NCBI GenBank assembly: GCA_027486725.1
Contig: JAIXOP010000018.1
Location: 1-57,661 of the forward strand
DNA: 57,661 nt
Direction of reading: 5' to 3'
Source of the DNA: Burkholderiales bacterium
GTDB taxonomy: Bacteria; Pseudomonadota; Gammaproteobacteria; Burkholderiales; Burkholderiaceae_A
Within the stretch, counting starts at the first letter, position 1. Each line of letters begins with the position of its first letter. A program made the translations under genes and the position numbers. Positions 48,691-57,543 of the stretch are shown here, piece by piece. The notes beneath the pieces are model-generated. The model was not told the origin of the DNA. It saw only the letters and a program-made list of their open reading frames with translations, and ran no database searches.

Positions 48691-50967
48691 ATGCGCCTTC
48701 GCAAATTCCTTCCCTGGGTCACCCCCCTGGTCGCCGCCACCGTTCTTGCTGCCTGCGGCGGCGATTCCATCCTTGGAATGATGGACGACAACAACAACGA
48801 GGCCACCTCCGACCCGCGCCCTCTGTTGGTGAGCAATGCCCGCAAGGCAGCCGTCTCGGACGCTCAGGCGGTGGAATTTGCAGCCCCAGTTTGTGGGGCA
48901 GACGGAAAGCCCACCCGCGAGGGCGGGGGCAACTACCGAGTGGCCATTCCCTCGGCCAGCGGCGAAACCATTGTGTTCCAGGTGTTTGAGCCTGCGGCAT
49001 TCAACTGTGAGATGGGCGCTCCACTGGTGCTCGATGGCCACGGCTACGGTGGCTCGCGGCGCACCTCCACCGGCAGCACCGTGGCTGAGGTCATTGTTCC
49101 CAATATTGCCGGAGACTTGGTTGCCGCCAATATGGGCGTCATCAGCATCGACCAGCGCGGCTTTGGCGAGAGCACCGGCACCGTGCGGGTGATGGACCCG
49201 GACTTCGAAGGCCAGGATCTGCTGGCGATTCTCGACTGGGCCGAGGCCAACCTCGATTGGCTTCGTTACCGGCTCGAGAAGCCCACGCCCACCGCCAGCG
49301 ATGAGGCGCGCGCCTACAACCTCATGCTGGGCGCCACGGGCAGCAGCTATGGCGGCGGCTATCAGTTCCTGATCCACAACATCGATCCCAAGGGCCGAAT
49401 GGATGCCATGACGCCCGACATCACCTGGAACGACCTGCGCAGCAGCCTGAATCCTGGCGCGACCTACGCCCGGGCGGAGGGCACGCGGCGCGCAGAAGAC
49501 ATTTCTGCCAAAGGTGGCGTTAAGGCCGGCTGGGTGCTGGGTCTGGTGGGTCTCGGCGAGGTTGGGGCGCGCTCCATGACGCCCCAAGACGGCCAGGATC
49601 CGCTCATCCTCGAGACGCTGGCCAATGGACTGATCACAAACCTCTTTCCCGAGGGTGCGCTCAACTTCTTCCGTTACCACAGCCCCTCTTACTACTGCGA
49701 CAGCGAGCCGCTCGGTGCCATGACCTTCCCGGTCAGCATGACCACCGTGACGCCCCTCACGCTGAAGACCAAGCCCCGTGGCGTGGACATGCTCATCACG
49801 CAGGGCATGCGCGACACGCTCTTCCCCTTCAACGAGGCCGCATGGAACTTTAAGTGCTACAAGGACCTGCTCAAGGCAGACGGCAGCGTGCCTGATGTAC
49901 GGCTCTTCACGCACCAAAGCGGCCACATCCTGCCGGTGTCGGTGGAATCAATCCCCGCTCTCGGCCCTGCCCTCACGACGGGCCTGTCAACGCTGGGCCT
50001 CATTTCCCTGCCTGAGTTTCAGTCACCTGCAGGTGCCCCCGTCTGCCAGGGGACTCAGTTTGGCGATGCACAGTTCTTGTTCTTGGCGGAGAAGCTGCTT
50101 AATGATGACGAGTTCGACAGCCTGAAACAGGGCTTGAATGAGCGTCGCGCTGCCGCGCTGGCGGCGCTGGATGACAACAAGGGCAAGGTCTGCCTGAGTG
50201 CCAACGACTCCACAGGCGCCGGTGTTTATGTGAGCGAAGATACATTCTTCAAGACCCTGATGCCCGCGGCCAAGGGTGACCTGATTCGGACGGACGGTAA
50301 GGTGGCAACCGGCACGGCAGCACCCAGTGTTGATTTTGGCTTCAAGCTGCCGGCACCGATTGGCGCCACAGTGCCGGTTGCTGGAAACCTCGTGACGGGT
50401 CTTGGGACCTCGCTTCTGCCTGCTGCGGTCAGCAGCGGTCCGCTGCAGTTCGTTCGGCCTATGGACGGTGGAGATGTATTTCTTGCGGGAATTCCAGCGG
50501 GCACGGTGACCATTGCGCCGGCCGATGGACAGTTCCTCAAGAACCCAGCCTGCGAGGAGATTCAGTCGGCTGGCGCGCAACTGCCTCTGAACCTCACCGC
50601 CCTGACGCCGGGATGTGACCCCATCGTGCTTCTGGGCCTGGGAATTCGCCGTGCAGGCCAGCAGGCAGCCACGCTCATTGACGACCAGCTCGTGCCCGTG
50701 CGGGGATATGGCACCCGCCATGTGGAGTTCACTGGCATTGCCGAGCGCATCGCGCCGAACGACCAACTGGTGGTGATGGCCTATGCGTTTCACCCGCAGT
50801 ATGTGGTGACAGGAAGTCGCGACCTTCTGTCGTTGGGTGTTCAGGTGTCGGGCAATGTGCAGCTTCCGCTCGTTGCCGCGGGTGCAGCAGCCGCGCCTGC
50901 GCCCACGCCGGCGCCAGGAGCTTCATCGCCCTTCCCCTTCCCACTGCCTTTCACGCTCCCCTTCTAA
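48691..50967 (+). CDS. Secreted lipoprotein alpha/beta hydrolase (CocE/NonD- or S15-like)
   Basis: 758 residues. Lipobox VLAAC (C22). An N-terminal hydrolase domain shows LDGHGYGGSRR, SIDQRGFGEST (oxyanion-type), the nucleophile elbow GSSYGG near residue 222, a catalytic Asp candidate in RDTLFP and His in HQSGH. A C-terminal beta-rich domain, like the jelly-roll of CocE/X-Pro peptidases, and a Pro/Ala-rich tail follow. Substrate not known. Confidence 0.8.
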   Translation: MRLRKFLPWVTPLVAATVLAACGGDSILGMMDDNNNEATSDPRPLLVSNARKAAVSDAQAVEFAAPVCGADGKPTREGGGNYRVAIPSASGETIVFQVFEPAAFNCEMGAPLVLDGHGYGGSRRTSTGSTVAEVIVPNIAGDLVAANMGVISIDQRGFGESTGTVRVMDPDFEGQDLLAILDWAEANLDWLRYRLEKPTPTASDEARAYNLMLGATGSSYGGGYQFLIHNIDPKGRMDAMTPDITWNDLRSSLNPGATYARAEGTRRAEDISAKGGVKAGWVLGLVGLGEVGARSMTPQDGQDPLILETLANGLITNLFPEGALNFFRYHSPSYYCDSEPLGAMTFPVSMTTVTPLTLKTKPRGVDMLITQGMRDTLFPFNEAAWNFKCYKDLLKADGSVPDVRLFTHQSGHILPVSVESIPALGPALTTGLSTLGLISLPEFQSPAGAPVCQGTQFGDAQFLFLAEKLLNDDEFDSLKQGLNERRAAALAALDDNKGKVCLSANDSTGAGVYVSEDTFFKTLMPAAKGDLIRTDGKVATGTAAPSVDFGFKLPAPIGATVPVAGNLVTGLGTSLLPAAVSSGPLQFVRPMDGGDVFLAGIPAGTVTIAPADGQFLKNPACEEIQSAGAQLPLNLTALTPGCDPIVLLGLGIRRAGQQAATLIDDQLVPVRGYGTRHVEFTGIAERIAPNDQLVVMAYAFHPQYVVTGSRDLLSLGVQVSGNVQLPLVAAGAAAAPAPTPAPGASSPFPFPLPFTLPF

Positions 50968-51019
50968 GCCCTCTCCAACGCATCTCCCCACCGTTGCTCA
51001 CCACCAGAAAGATCGTCCC

Positions 51020-51955
51020 ATGAAGAAGATCCTCCTTGCCGTGCTCGTTGTTGCTGGTCTGACGGGCGCACTCAGCTATCAGCCCGACCTCCCCCTCGAG
51101 GAGGTGAAGGCGAAGTACGGTGCTGCGCCCTCGACCTTTGTCGAGGTGCTGGGCATGACAGTGCACGTGCGCGACGAAGGCCCGCGCAACGACCCGAACC
51201 CGATCGTGCTCATCCATGGAACGGGCTCCAGCCTGCACACCTTCGAGGGCTGGGCCGAGGCCCTGCGGGGAGAGCGGCGTGTCATCCGCTTTGATATCCC
51301 GGGCTTTGGCCTCACGGGCCCCCACCCCGAGCAGGACTACCGCATGAGCCGCTACACGGAGTTTGTGAATGCGATGCTCGATGCGCTGAAGGTGGACAAG
51401 GCCATTGTGGGCGGCAACAGCCTGGGCGGTGAGATCGCCTGGAACACGGCGGTGGATTACCCCAAGCGCGTCTCGGCACTCATCCTGGTCGATGCCGCAG
51501 GCTATCCGCTTGAGCTGCGCGACATTCCCATCGGCTTTAAGCTCGCGGCCACGCCCTGGTTGAAGCCCATCACCACCAACACCCTGCCCCGTGCCGTGAC
51601 CGAGGCCAGCGTGAAGAATGTCTATGGCGATCCGAGCAAGGTGACGCCCGAGCTGGTGGATCGCTACTGGACCATTGCCCTGCGCCCCGGCAACCGCGAG
51701 GCCCTGGGCCAGCGGCTGGCCATCGCACTGGATGTGGAGCCCGAGCGCGTGAAGAAGATTCAGGCGCCCACGCTGATCCTCTGGGGCGGCCAGGACCGAC
51801 TGATTCCGCCGGTCAATGCCGAGAAGTTCAAGGCAGACATCCCCGCCCCCACCCAGCTCGTGATCTTCCCTGAGCTGGGCCATGTGCCCCAGGACGAGGA
51901 CCCCAAGCAGAGCGTGGCGCCGGTGAAGACCTGGCTGGCTGGGCTGTCGAAGTAA
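51020..51955 (+). CDS. Alpha/beta hydrolase, exported or membrane-anchored
   Basis: 311 residues from ATG 51020, with an N-terminal hydrophobic signal/anchor (KKILLAVLVVAGLTGALSY). Oxyanion HGTGSS, nucleophile GGNSLGGE (GxSxG), catalytic Asp in GGQDRL and His in LGHVPQ are all present. It may form an operon with the large hydrolase 52 bases before. A small-ester or haloalkane-type substrate is possible. Confidence 0.85.
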   Translation: MKKILLAVLVVAGLTGALSYQPDLPLEEVKAKYGAAPSTFVEVLGMTVHVRDEGPRNDPNPIVLIHGTGSSLHTFEGWAEALRGERRVIRFDIPGFGLTGPHPEQDYRMSRYTEFVNAMLDALKVDKAIVGGNSLGGEIAWNTAVDYPKRVSALILVDAAGYPLELRDIPIGFKLAATPWLKPITTNTLPRAVTEASVKNVYGDPSKVTPELVDRYWTIALRPGNREALGQRLAIALDVEPERVKKIQAPTLILWGGQDRLIPPVNAEKFKADIPAPTQLVIFPELGHVPQDEDPKQSVAPVKTWLAGLSK

Positions 51956-52088
51956 CCATGGCCAGTCTCTCGACCGCGTTGCCTGGTGGCCGAGACCATT
52001 GGGGTTGGTTTGCCAAGACTTCAGTAGCGATAAAGGGCGGAGTAAGTCACTGACCTCCTCCCGCAACCACCAAAGATCACGTGCATTA

Positions 52089-52129
52089 CTGAGGGCCGTG
52101 GCCGTGGTCGAACCTGGCCACGTGCTCAG
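52089..52129. repeat. Inverted repeat between the alpha/beta hydrolase and higA
   Basis: Arms CTGAG..CGTGGCC (52089-52103) and GGCCACG..CTCAG (52116-52129) enclose 12 bases; the outer arm overlaps the higA stop. There is no T-tract, so it is either a weak terminator or a transcript-end hairpin for the convergent genes. The rest of 51956-52125 holds no gene. Confidence 0.5.
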
Positions 52130-52422
52130 GGCTTAAACACCCTCACCCGGCTTGCAATGGAGGCCTCCGACTCGCGTCGAGCAATGCGCATGTCGTACTC
52201 GGCTTGAAGGTTGATCCAAAACCGTGGGTCCATTGAGAAAAATAAGCCCAGACGCAGAGCGGTGTCGGCTGTGATGGGTCGCTGTGCATTGACCAGCTCG
52301 CTGATTCGGCTGGGAGATACATCGATGTCCGCCGCCAGGCGCCGAGCGGTGATGCCCGCGGGCTTCATGAAGTCCTCAAGAAGGATCTCTCCTGGGTGAA
52401 TCTCATCGAGCAACTTGGGCAC
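52126..52422 (-). CDS. higA: HigA-family antitoxin (HTH_XRE)
   Basis: 98 residues with a GTG start at 52422, chosen because GGAG stands six bases before it; ATG at 52479 is possible but would overlap higB. LDEIHPGEILLEDFMKPAGITARRLAADIDVSPSRISELVNAQRPI is a classic HigA helix-turn-helix (read in parts). It neutralises HigB and represses the operon. 16 bases after the higB stop. Confidence 0.92.
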   Translation of the reverse strand: MPKLLDEIHPGEILLEDFMKPAGITARRLAADIDVSPSRISELVNAQRPITADTALRLGLFFSMDPRFWINLQAEYDMRIARRESEASIASRVRVFKP

Positions 52423-52438
52423 GGCGCACTCCAGCAGT

Positions 52439-52720
52439 TCAGTGGTAATCAATGATTGCAGCGCCTTCGGGCCCTTCATGGCCCCAGACGAAACAAAGCC
52501 TCCATCGATCATTGATGCGAATGCTGTACTGACCTTTTCGATCCCCTGACAGGGATTCCAGTCGGTTTCCTGGTGGAACCCTCAAGTCATCCACGCAAGT
52601 GGAAGCGTGAAGTTGAAGAAGTTTCCGACGCGCAACCCGCTCGACGGTTTTGAACCTCGGGACCGACAGACTTTGAAAAAGAGCCTCTGTGTCTTCGCAC
52701 GAAAATGATCGAATCGCCAT
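52439..52720 (-). CDS. higB: HigB-family mRNA interferase toxin
   Basis: 93 residues. RSFSCEDTEALFQSL, LRVPPGNRLESLSGDRKGQYSIRINDRWRLCFVW is the RelE/HigB fold with the catalytic Arg/Trp core (read in parts). HigB cleaves mRNA on the ribosome when HigA is degraded. Upstream of higA in the toxin-first order typical of HigBA. Confidence 0.92.
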   Translation of the reverse strand: MAIRSFSCEDTEALFQSLSVPRFKTVERVARRKLLQLHASTCVDDLRVPPGNRLESLSGDRKGQYSIRINDRWRLCFVWGHEGPEGAAIIDYH

Positions 52721-52722
52721 TA

Positions 52723-52751
52723 AGTTTGTTCCGCGACACAGAACCTGTCAA
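52723..52751 (-). promoter_or_regulatory. Probable higBA promoter and operator
   Basis: On the reverse strand TTGACA (52751-52746) is followed after 17 bases by CAAACT (52728-52723), a weak -10 box only three bases from the higB ATG. An inverted repeat GTTC-N9-GAAC (52744-52728) overlaps the spacer and is a likely HigA operator. The short leader would make the message leaderless. The remaining 91 bases to 52842 hold nothing recognised. Confidence 0.5.
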
Positions 52752-52842
52752 GAAGAACTTGCTTGCGCCTGCCTCGGGTGATGGTGAGCGGATCGCAGGC
52801 CTTGAGCAACTCCGCCAAAAGCCCTAGTACCGCAGCACCAAC

Positions 52843-54396
52843 TCACTGCCCGGCAGCCAGCCCCCGCCCCCGGATGTCCAGATCATTGATGGCCTCACCC
52901 GCCCGGGTGGTGAAGCGTCGCGCGCTGGCGAAGTGAAACGACAGGCGCTCGGCCCACTGCGCATCGTCCAGCAGGCGCGCGTCGGCGTCGGCAAAGCCCG
53001 CCTCGCCTGGGAGCTTGAGGAATCGGTCGAACCAGGCGACGGTGTAGTGGGTCACCATCGGCCGCGCCCAGCCGCCCACGCAGGCGTTGTTTTCGATGCG
53101 CGGGCACCAGGAACTCGCCGGCAGCAGGTGGCCCAGGGAGTAGTCGAGGTGGGTGGTGCCGGCGATGGTCATCTGCACCACGGGCACCCCAGCGGCTGCC
53201 CAGTCTTGAAAGCCACCCAGGTGCTCATCGCGGGCAGGGTCGCGCACAAAGGGCACGGGTGTAAAGCCATATTCCGAGGTGAAGCCCAGGGCCGGAACCC
53301 GAGGACTCACGGGCGGAGCGCCGTCGGCGGGCAGCACCACATCCAGCAGCCCCGGCAGGGCGGCATCGACCCCCGCAGTGGATCCAAGGCTGGAAGCGGT
53401 GGCGCTCACTGGTGTGGCCCTGGAGCCTAGAGCATCCCAGGCCACAATGGCCTTCACGGGGTTCTGGGCCGAGAGCAGGCCAGGCCAGGGGCTGGAGTCT
53501 GCGGCGCCATAGCTCTGCACCCAGGTGGCACCCGCCGCCCCAAAGGAATGCCCGGCCAGGCCGATGCGGCTGGCATCGAGGCTCTGGTGGAAGGGATTGA
53601 AGGCGGCCGTGGTGGTGGGATAGGTGCCTGCGCACCGCGCTTGGTGCGGGTACGGCTGGGTGGGCGAAGAGAGCAGAAAGTCGATGTCGTTGACCAGTCC
53701 CTCGTGGAAGACATTGCCATTGACGTTGCCGCCCTGCTCTCCGGTGGGCGTGCTGAAGTCTGAAAGGCCCTGGCCTCGGGGGTCGGCCGTGAGGACCATG
53801 AAGCCTGCGCGCACCAGGGGCTGGGCAGCCCACCAATAGAGCTGCTCATTGGCCTGTACCGAACCGTTTTTGATGATCACCGCGGGCAATGTGCGGCCGG
53901 CGGTGTTGCGGGGGCGCCAGACACGGCCACTAATGCGCGCGCAGCCCTGGTCGTAATAGACCACGGGCATGATCTCGGCCTCTTGCTCGTAGAGGGTGCG
54001 GCCATCGGGTCCATCCACGCCCGAGTAACGGAACGGGTCGCCCACGCAGGGCAGGATGCCGGCCGCGCACAGCGGGGTGGCGGCCGTGTTGCCAAAGGCT
54101 GGGGGAAGGATCCAACTGGGATCGCTGAGGCTGCGGGCCAGCAGGGCCTGCATGTTGGCGATGTATTGGGCGGCAGCACGCTGAAGAAAGTCGGGCTGGA
54201 GCTGCTCGGCATTGGCCTCGAGCGTGCGGGCGACGTTGGCCGCTTCGCAGCGAACAAACTCTGGGCTTGCGAGCGCAGCCGCATCGCATGAGATATCCAG
54301 CCCCTCGGCGGGCTTGATGCTGCTGAGTGTGGGGCTGCTGCCCTGAATGCTGTAGTCTTCCCCCGGGATTTGATGGCAACGCGTTGCAGGACGCAT
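52843..54396 (-). pseudogene. Alpha/beta hydrolase that has lost its N-terminus
   Basis: The 517-residue frame has a complete hydrolase body (GHSFGAA nucleophile, ADPRGQG, TTHLDYSLGH, with several Cys pairs as in secreted enzymes) but no signal peptide. Its nominal ATG at 54396 lies inside the McrB-like remnant, and roughly the first 15-20 codons are derived from that gene. A deletion therefore seems to have fused the remnant to the hydrolase and removed its export signal. Enzyme may be made but not exported. Confidence 0.6.
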
Positions 54397-54505
54397 GGCT
54401 TTGACTTGATCCAGATAACGGTCGTCGTAGCCGTTTTACCAGATGCCATCGGCCAGGAATCGTGAGGTCGTAGCTTGCGCCGACAAACCAAAACGATTCG
54501 TTCAT
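54366..54505 (-). pseudogene. Remnant of an McrB-like restriction gene N-terminus
   Basis: The ATG at 54505 overlaps the stop of the type IIG gene (ATGA). It reads MNESFWFVGASY, then after a frameshift TSRFLADGIW, a TAA at 54438-54436, NGYDDRYLDQVKAMRP, a second frameshift, RVAIKS (54383-54366). Joined across the lesions these match the FVGAS...GIWENGY.DKYLD.V..M..GDRIAIKS opening of McrB-like AAA restriction proteins as I remember it. Three independent lesions exclude a functional gene. Confidence 0.75.
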
Positions 54506-57500
54506 AGTTGCCCCATGATTCGGTCTGTCTCAGCCAGCACTTTCAGAATGCGCTGGTAGTGCTTGATGTCATCGAATGAGAGTGCCTTGCCCTTGCGATC
54601 TTTCAGCCACTTTTGCGCGGGTTGGTAGCCACCAATGAAGAACTCCCAAGCCACGGCGGGCACCGCATCGAAGTACTGGGTAGCGTTGATCCATATGCGG
54701 CCGTCTGCACAGCGGGGCTGCTCCACCACGCCAGAGCCGTCGCCTTTGAAGGGATAAGGTGCCGCGCCGATGGCAGCGGGCTCCAGCAGGTGCAGGCGGC
54801 GCAACTGACCGCCCAAGTCGGCAGTGGCCCAGAACTCGGTCGGGCTATCGGGCCAAGGTATGCGCGGGAAGTCGATTTTCAGGAACTCAGCATAGGTGTT
54901 GCGGTAGCTGGGGCGGTGCAGCACGCCGTAGATGTAGTCAAACACCGCCACTTCGTCGGGCCTGCCGCGTTCGGCGTCGGTGGCCAGTGCTTGCAGCTTG
55001 GCGTAGAGCGCCGGGTCGAAGTTGACGCGGCGGGTTTGGTCGAGGTCTTGCGCGCTGGGGTAAAGGTACAGCGGCGATAGCGTGTTGACTTCTTTGATGC
55101 TTAGCGTGTGGTGGGTAATGGGCCGATTAAAGACAAGTGCATCAGCAAAGGCTCTCGCACCTTCTACTGTGCGCGTAAAGCTGAATGCCAAATTTTCACG
55201 GAACATATGCCGCATCACCTCCTCACGCGGTCGGCATTGAAAACCTCGTGAGGTGCCCGTATAAAAGGACCAACGGGTGTCAAACGGCCGGTATGCAATA
55301 GGCACCAAGTTGCTTTCACTCAAGTTGGTATTGACGTCGGCCTGGGCGGCACCAACCGACCAATCCTGGACATCCTTGCCCAAGTCATATTTTCGTCGAG
55401 CGTCCTCTGGCGTCAATGCAGCAAAGTCTTGCACCCGCTGCCACAACGTTTGCTTGTCCATGTCGATGGAGAGCGCGTCCCTAGCGGTAACGATGCCCAC
55501 CGAGTTGACGGGCATGAATTCCTGCACACCAAAGCCAACACGGTAGGCTGCCTCCACCCCATAGTCACGCCGCACCAAGGCGTACTGCGGTGCCGGCGGC
55601 GTCAGCGGCTGCCACAGCGGGCCAGTCAGGCCAGAAGCCAGCAAGGTGTCGTATTTGCCAGAGCGGTCGCCCCACAGCTCGGCGTGGAACACCTGCGCCA
55701 GCGGTTTTGTCGCGTTACCCGGACGCTTTTGCTTCACGCCCACCAGAATCGCTACGCCTTGCTGGATGTCGAACACGTTTTTGTCCGCGCCGCCGTCGGG
55801 GGCCACTTCCTTCTTCTTGCTGTTGCCGTGCAAGTCCAGCACGTACAACTTGTCAAAAGTGTTGAGCAGGTGCCAACGCATACCCCGGAAAGTGGGGTTA
55901 TCCAGGTAGCCGTGGTTGGTGATGAAGCCCAGAACGCCTTCGCCGTTTTTTTCGATCAAGTGTTCGGCTAGCCGAATGAATTTAACGTAGTCGTCATTGA
56001 TCCATTTGGGGTTGCGTTCCTGCAGCTTTTGCTGGCCACCGGGTTCCTTCTTGTAGGCCTCCATCAAGCCCATGATCCAGTCCCCCTTGTTGCTGCTTTC
56101 GCCGGCATAGGGCGGGTTGCCCAGCACGCACATGATGGGGGTTTGCCGTTTAATGGTGCTGGCCTCGCGCGCCTCGCGTGTCAGCCATTGGGCCATGAAC
56201 AGGTCACGCACGTCGCGCTCGCCTTCTTCCAGGCTGTTGGTCAGGTACACGCCCAAGCGCGGCGGTGTGCTGCTGGGTTGGTAACCCAGTTCGGTCAACA
56301 TCATGTCAAGCTTCATGTGGCACATGGCATACGACGCCATGAGCAATTCGAAGCCGTGCAAACGCGGGATCAGGTCGCGTTCAATGTAGCCAGACCACAT
56401 GCCTTCGGCCACGTTTTTAACCTTCGGCGCAATGTGCTTGATGACCTCGGCCAGAAAGGTGCCGGTGCCGGTGGCCGGGTCCAGTATTTGGACTCGGTGC
56501 ACCTCTTTTCGCGTGACGATGGGCTTGCCTTTTTTGTCTGCCTGGCCGGTGTCCCAGTCGACGGTGATTTTGGAGGTATCTGCCAGGCCGTCGGAAAGCC
56601 CAAATTCGGTTTGCAGCACCTCATCGACCGCGCGCACGATGAAGTTGACCACGGCTTCGGGCGTGTACCAGACGCCGCGTGCCTTGCGCTTGGCCGGGTT
56701 GTATGCGGCCAGGAAAGTTTCGTAAAAGTGCAGAAACGGGTCACTCTGGCCAGTGAGTTTGCCAAAGCCCTGCATCAGTTTGTGGACGTTGGCAGCCTGG
56801 AACACGTCGGCCAGGTCGTCGATGATCCAGCGGATGCGCTCGTCCAAATCCGGACCCGCAATGTAGCCAAATAAGCTGCGCAGGAAGGGGTTGGACTTGG
56901 GCAACAGGTCCAACGCCTCCTGGCGGCTGAAGTTATCGGTGGTGGTGTCGTGCAGGCGGGCCGCGAACATGCCGTAGGCAATGGTTTCGGCGTAGAGGTC
57001 GGCAAAGTCCTCGGGGGTGATGTCGTGGATCAGGTGCTCGCTGAAGGCCTGGTACTGGCCGGCCAGGGGTGTCTGTTGCTCGGCATCGGCCTCCAGCGCC
57101 TTGCGCAACACGTCTTTGATGAGCACGGCTTTGCCGGCCATCATCTCGGCCAGCACGCGCGGTGACGTGATGGTTTGCGGGCGCTGGGCGATGAAGTCGC
57201 GCAGCAGGTTTTCCAAGGCCTCGAACTGGCTGCCGTCGAGCTGAATAGTGTCTTGGAGGTTTCCTATACTGACCGAAGCGATCAACGCCCCATTGCGAAA
57301 AAACCTCCAGTCAAGACAATTTGTATAGATGAGGTTGGGCAGAGCCTTGAGGTACCGGGCCTGCTGCGCCTTGTTGCTATCACTGAGTTTCGATAAGTCG
57401 ATATTGAGATCTTTCGCCTCCAAATGTCCGATAGCGATAGCACCACGTTGCACGATGAAATCGGGCGCGCCACACGCAACTCTTTTAGGCTCATTGATTG

Positions 57501-57534
57501 CAGTTACTTCTTCAGCCAGACCATTTAAAAGCAA
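54502..57534 (-). CDS. Type IIG restriction-modification enzyme, 5' end cut by an IS
   Basis: About 1010 residues. An N-terminal PD-(D/E)XK-type nuclease (PDFIVQRGAIAIGHLEAKDL), then a helical region and a gamma-class N6-adenine methylase with the SAM motif DPATGTGTFL and the catalytic NPPY (GNPPYAG), ending in a target-recognition region. The family normally begins with 35-40 more residues leading up to INEPKRVACGAPDF; here the frame starts from TTG at the IS boundary. Base composition is visibly less GC-rich than the core genes, which suggests transfer. Whether it is expressed is unknown. Confidence 0.85.
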   Translation of the reverse strand: MLLNGLAEEVTAINEPKRVACGAPDFIVQRGAIAIGHLEAKDLNIDLSKLSDSNKAQQARYLKALPNLIYTNCLDWRFFRNGALIASVSIGNLQDTIQLDGSQFEALENLLRDFIAQRPQTITSPRVLAEMMAGKAVLIKDVLRKALEADAEQQTPLAGQYQAFSEHLIHDITPEDFADLYAETIAYGMFAARLHDTTTDNFSRQEALDLLPKSNPFLRSLFGYIAGPDLDERIRWIIDDLADVFQAANVHKLMQGFGKLTGQSDPFLHFYETFLAAYNPAKRKARGVWYTPEAVVNFIVRAVDEVLQTEFGLSDGLADTSKITVDWDTGQADKKGKPIVTRKEVHRVQILDPATGTGTFLAEVIKHIAPKVKNVAEGMWSGYIERDLIPRLHGFELLMASYAMCHMKLDMMLTELGYQPSSTPPRLGVYLTNSLEEGERDVRDLFMAQWLTREAREASTIKRQTPIMCVLGNPPYAGESSNKGDWIMGLMEAYKKEPGGQQKLQERNPKWINDDYVKFIRLAEHLIEKNGEGVLGFITNHGYLDNPTFRGMRWHLLNTFDKLYVLDLHGNSKKKEVAPDGGADKNVFDIQQGVAILVGVKQKRPGNATKPLAQVFHAELWGDRSGKYDTLLASGLTGPLWQPLTPPAPQYALVRRDYGVEAAYRVGFGVQEFMPVNSVGIVTARDALSIDMDKQTLWQRVQDFAALTPEDARRKYDLGKDVQDWSVGAAQADVNTNLSESNLVPIAYRPFDTRWSFYTGTSRGFQCRPREEVMRHMFRENLAFSFTRTVEGARAFADALVFNRPITHHTLSIKEVNTLSPLYLYPSAQDLDQTRRVNFDPALYAKLQALATDAERGRPDEVAVFDYIYGVLHRPSYRNTYAEFLKIDFPRIPWPDSPTEFWATADLGGQLRRLHLLEPAAIGAAPYPFKGDGSGVVEQPRCADGRIWINATQYFDAVPAVAWEFFIGGYQPAQKWLKDRKGKALSFDDIKHYQRILKVLAETDRIMGQL

Positions 57535-57543
57535 CTCAAGGGC

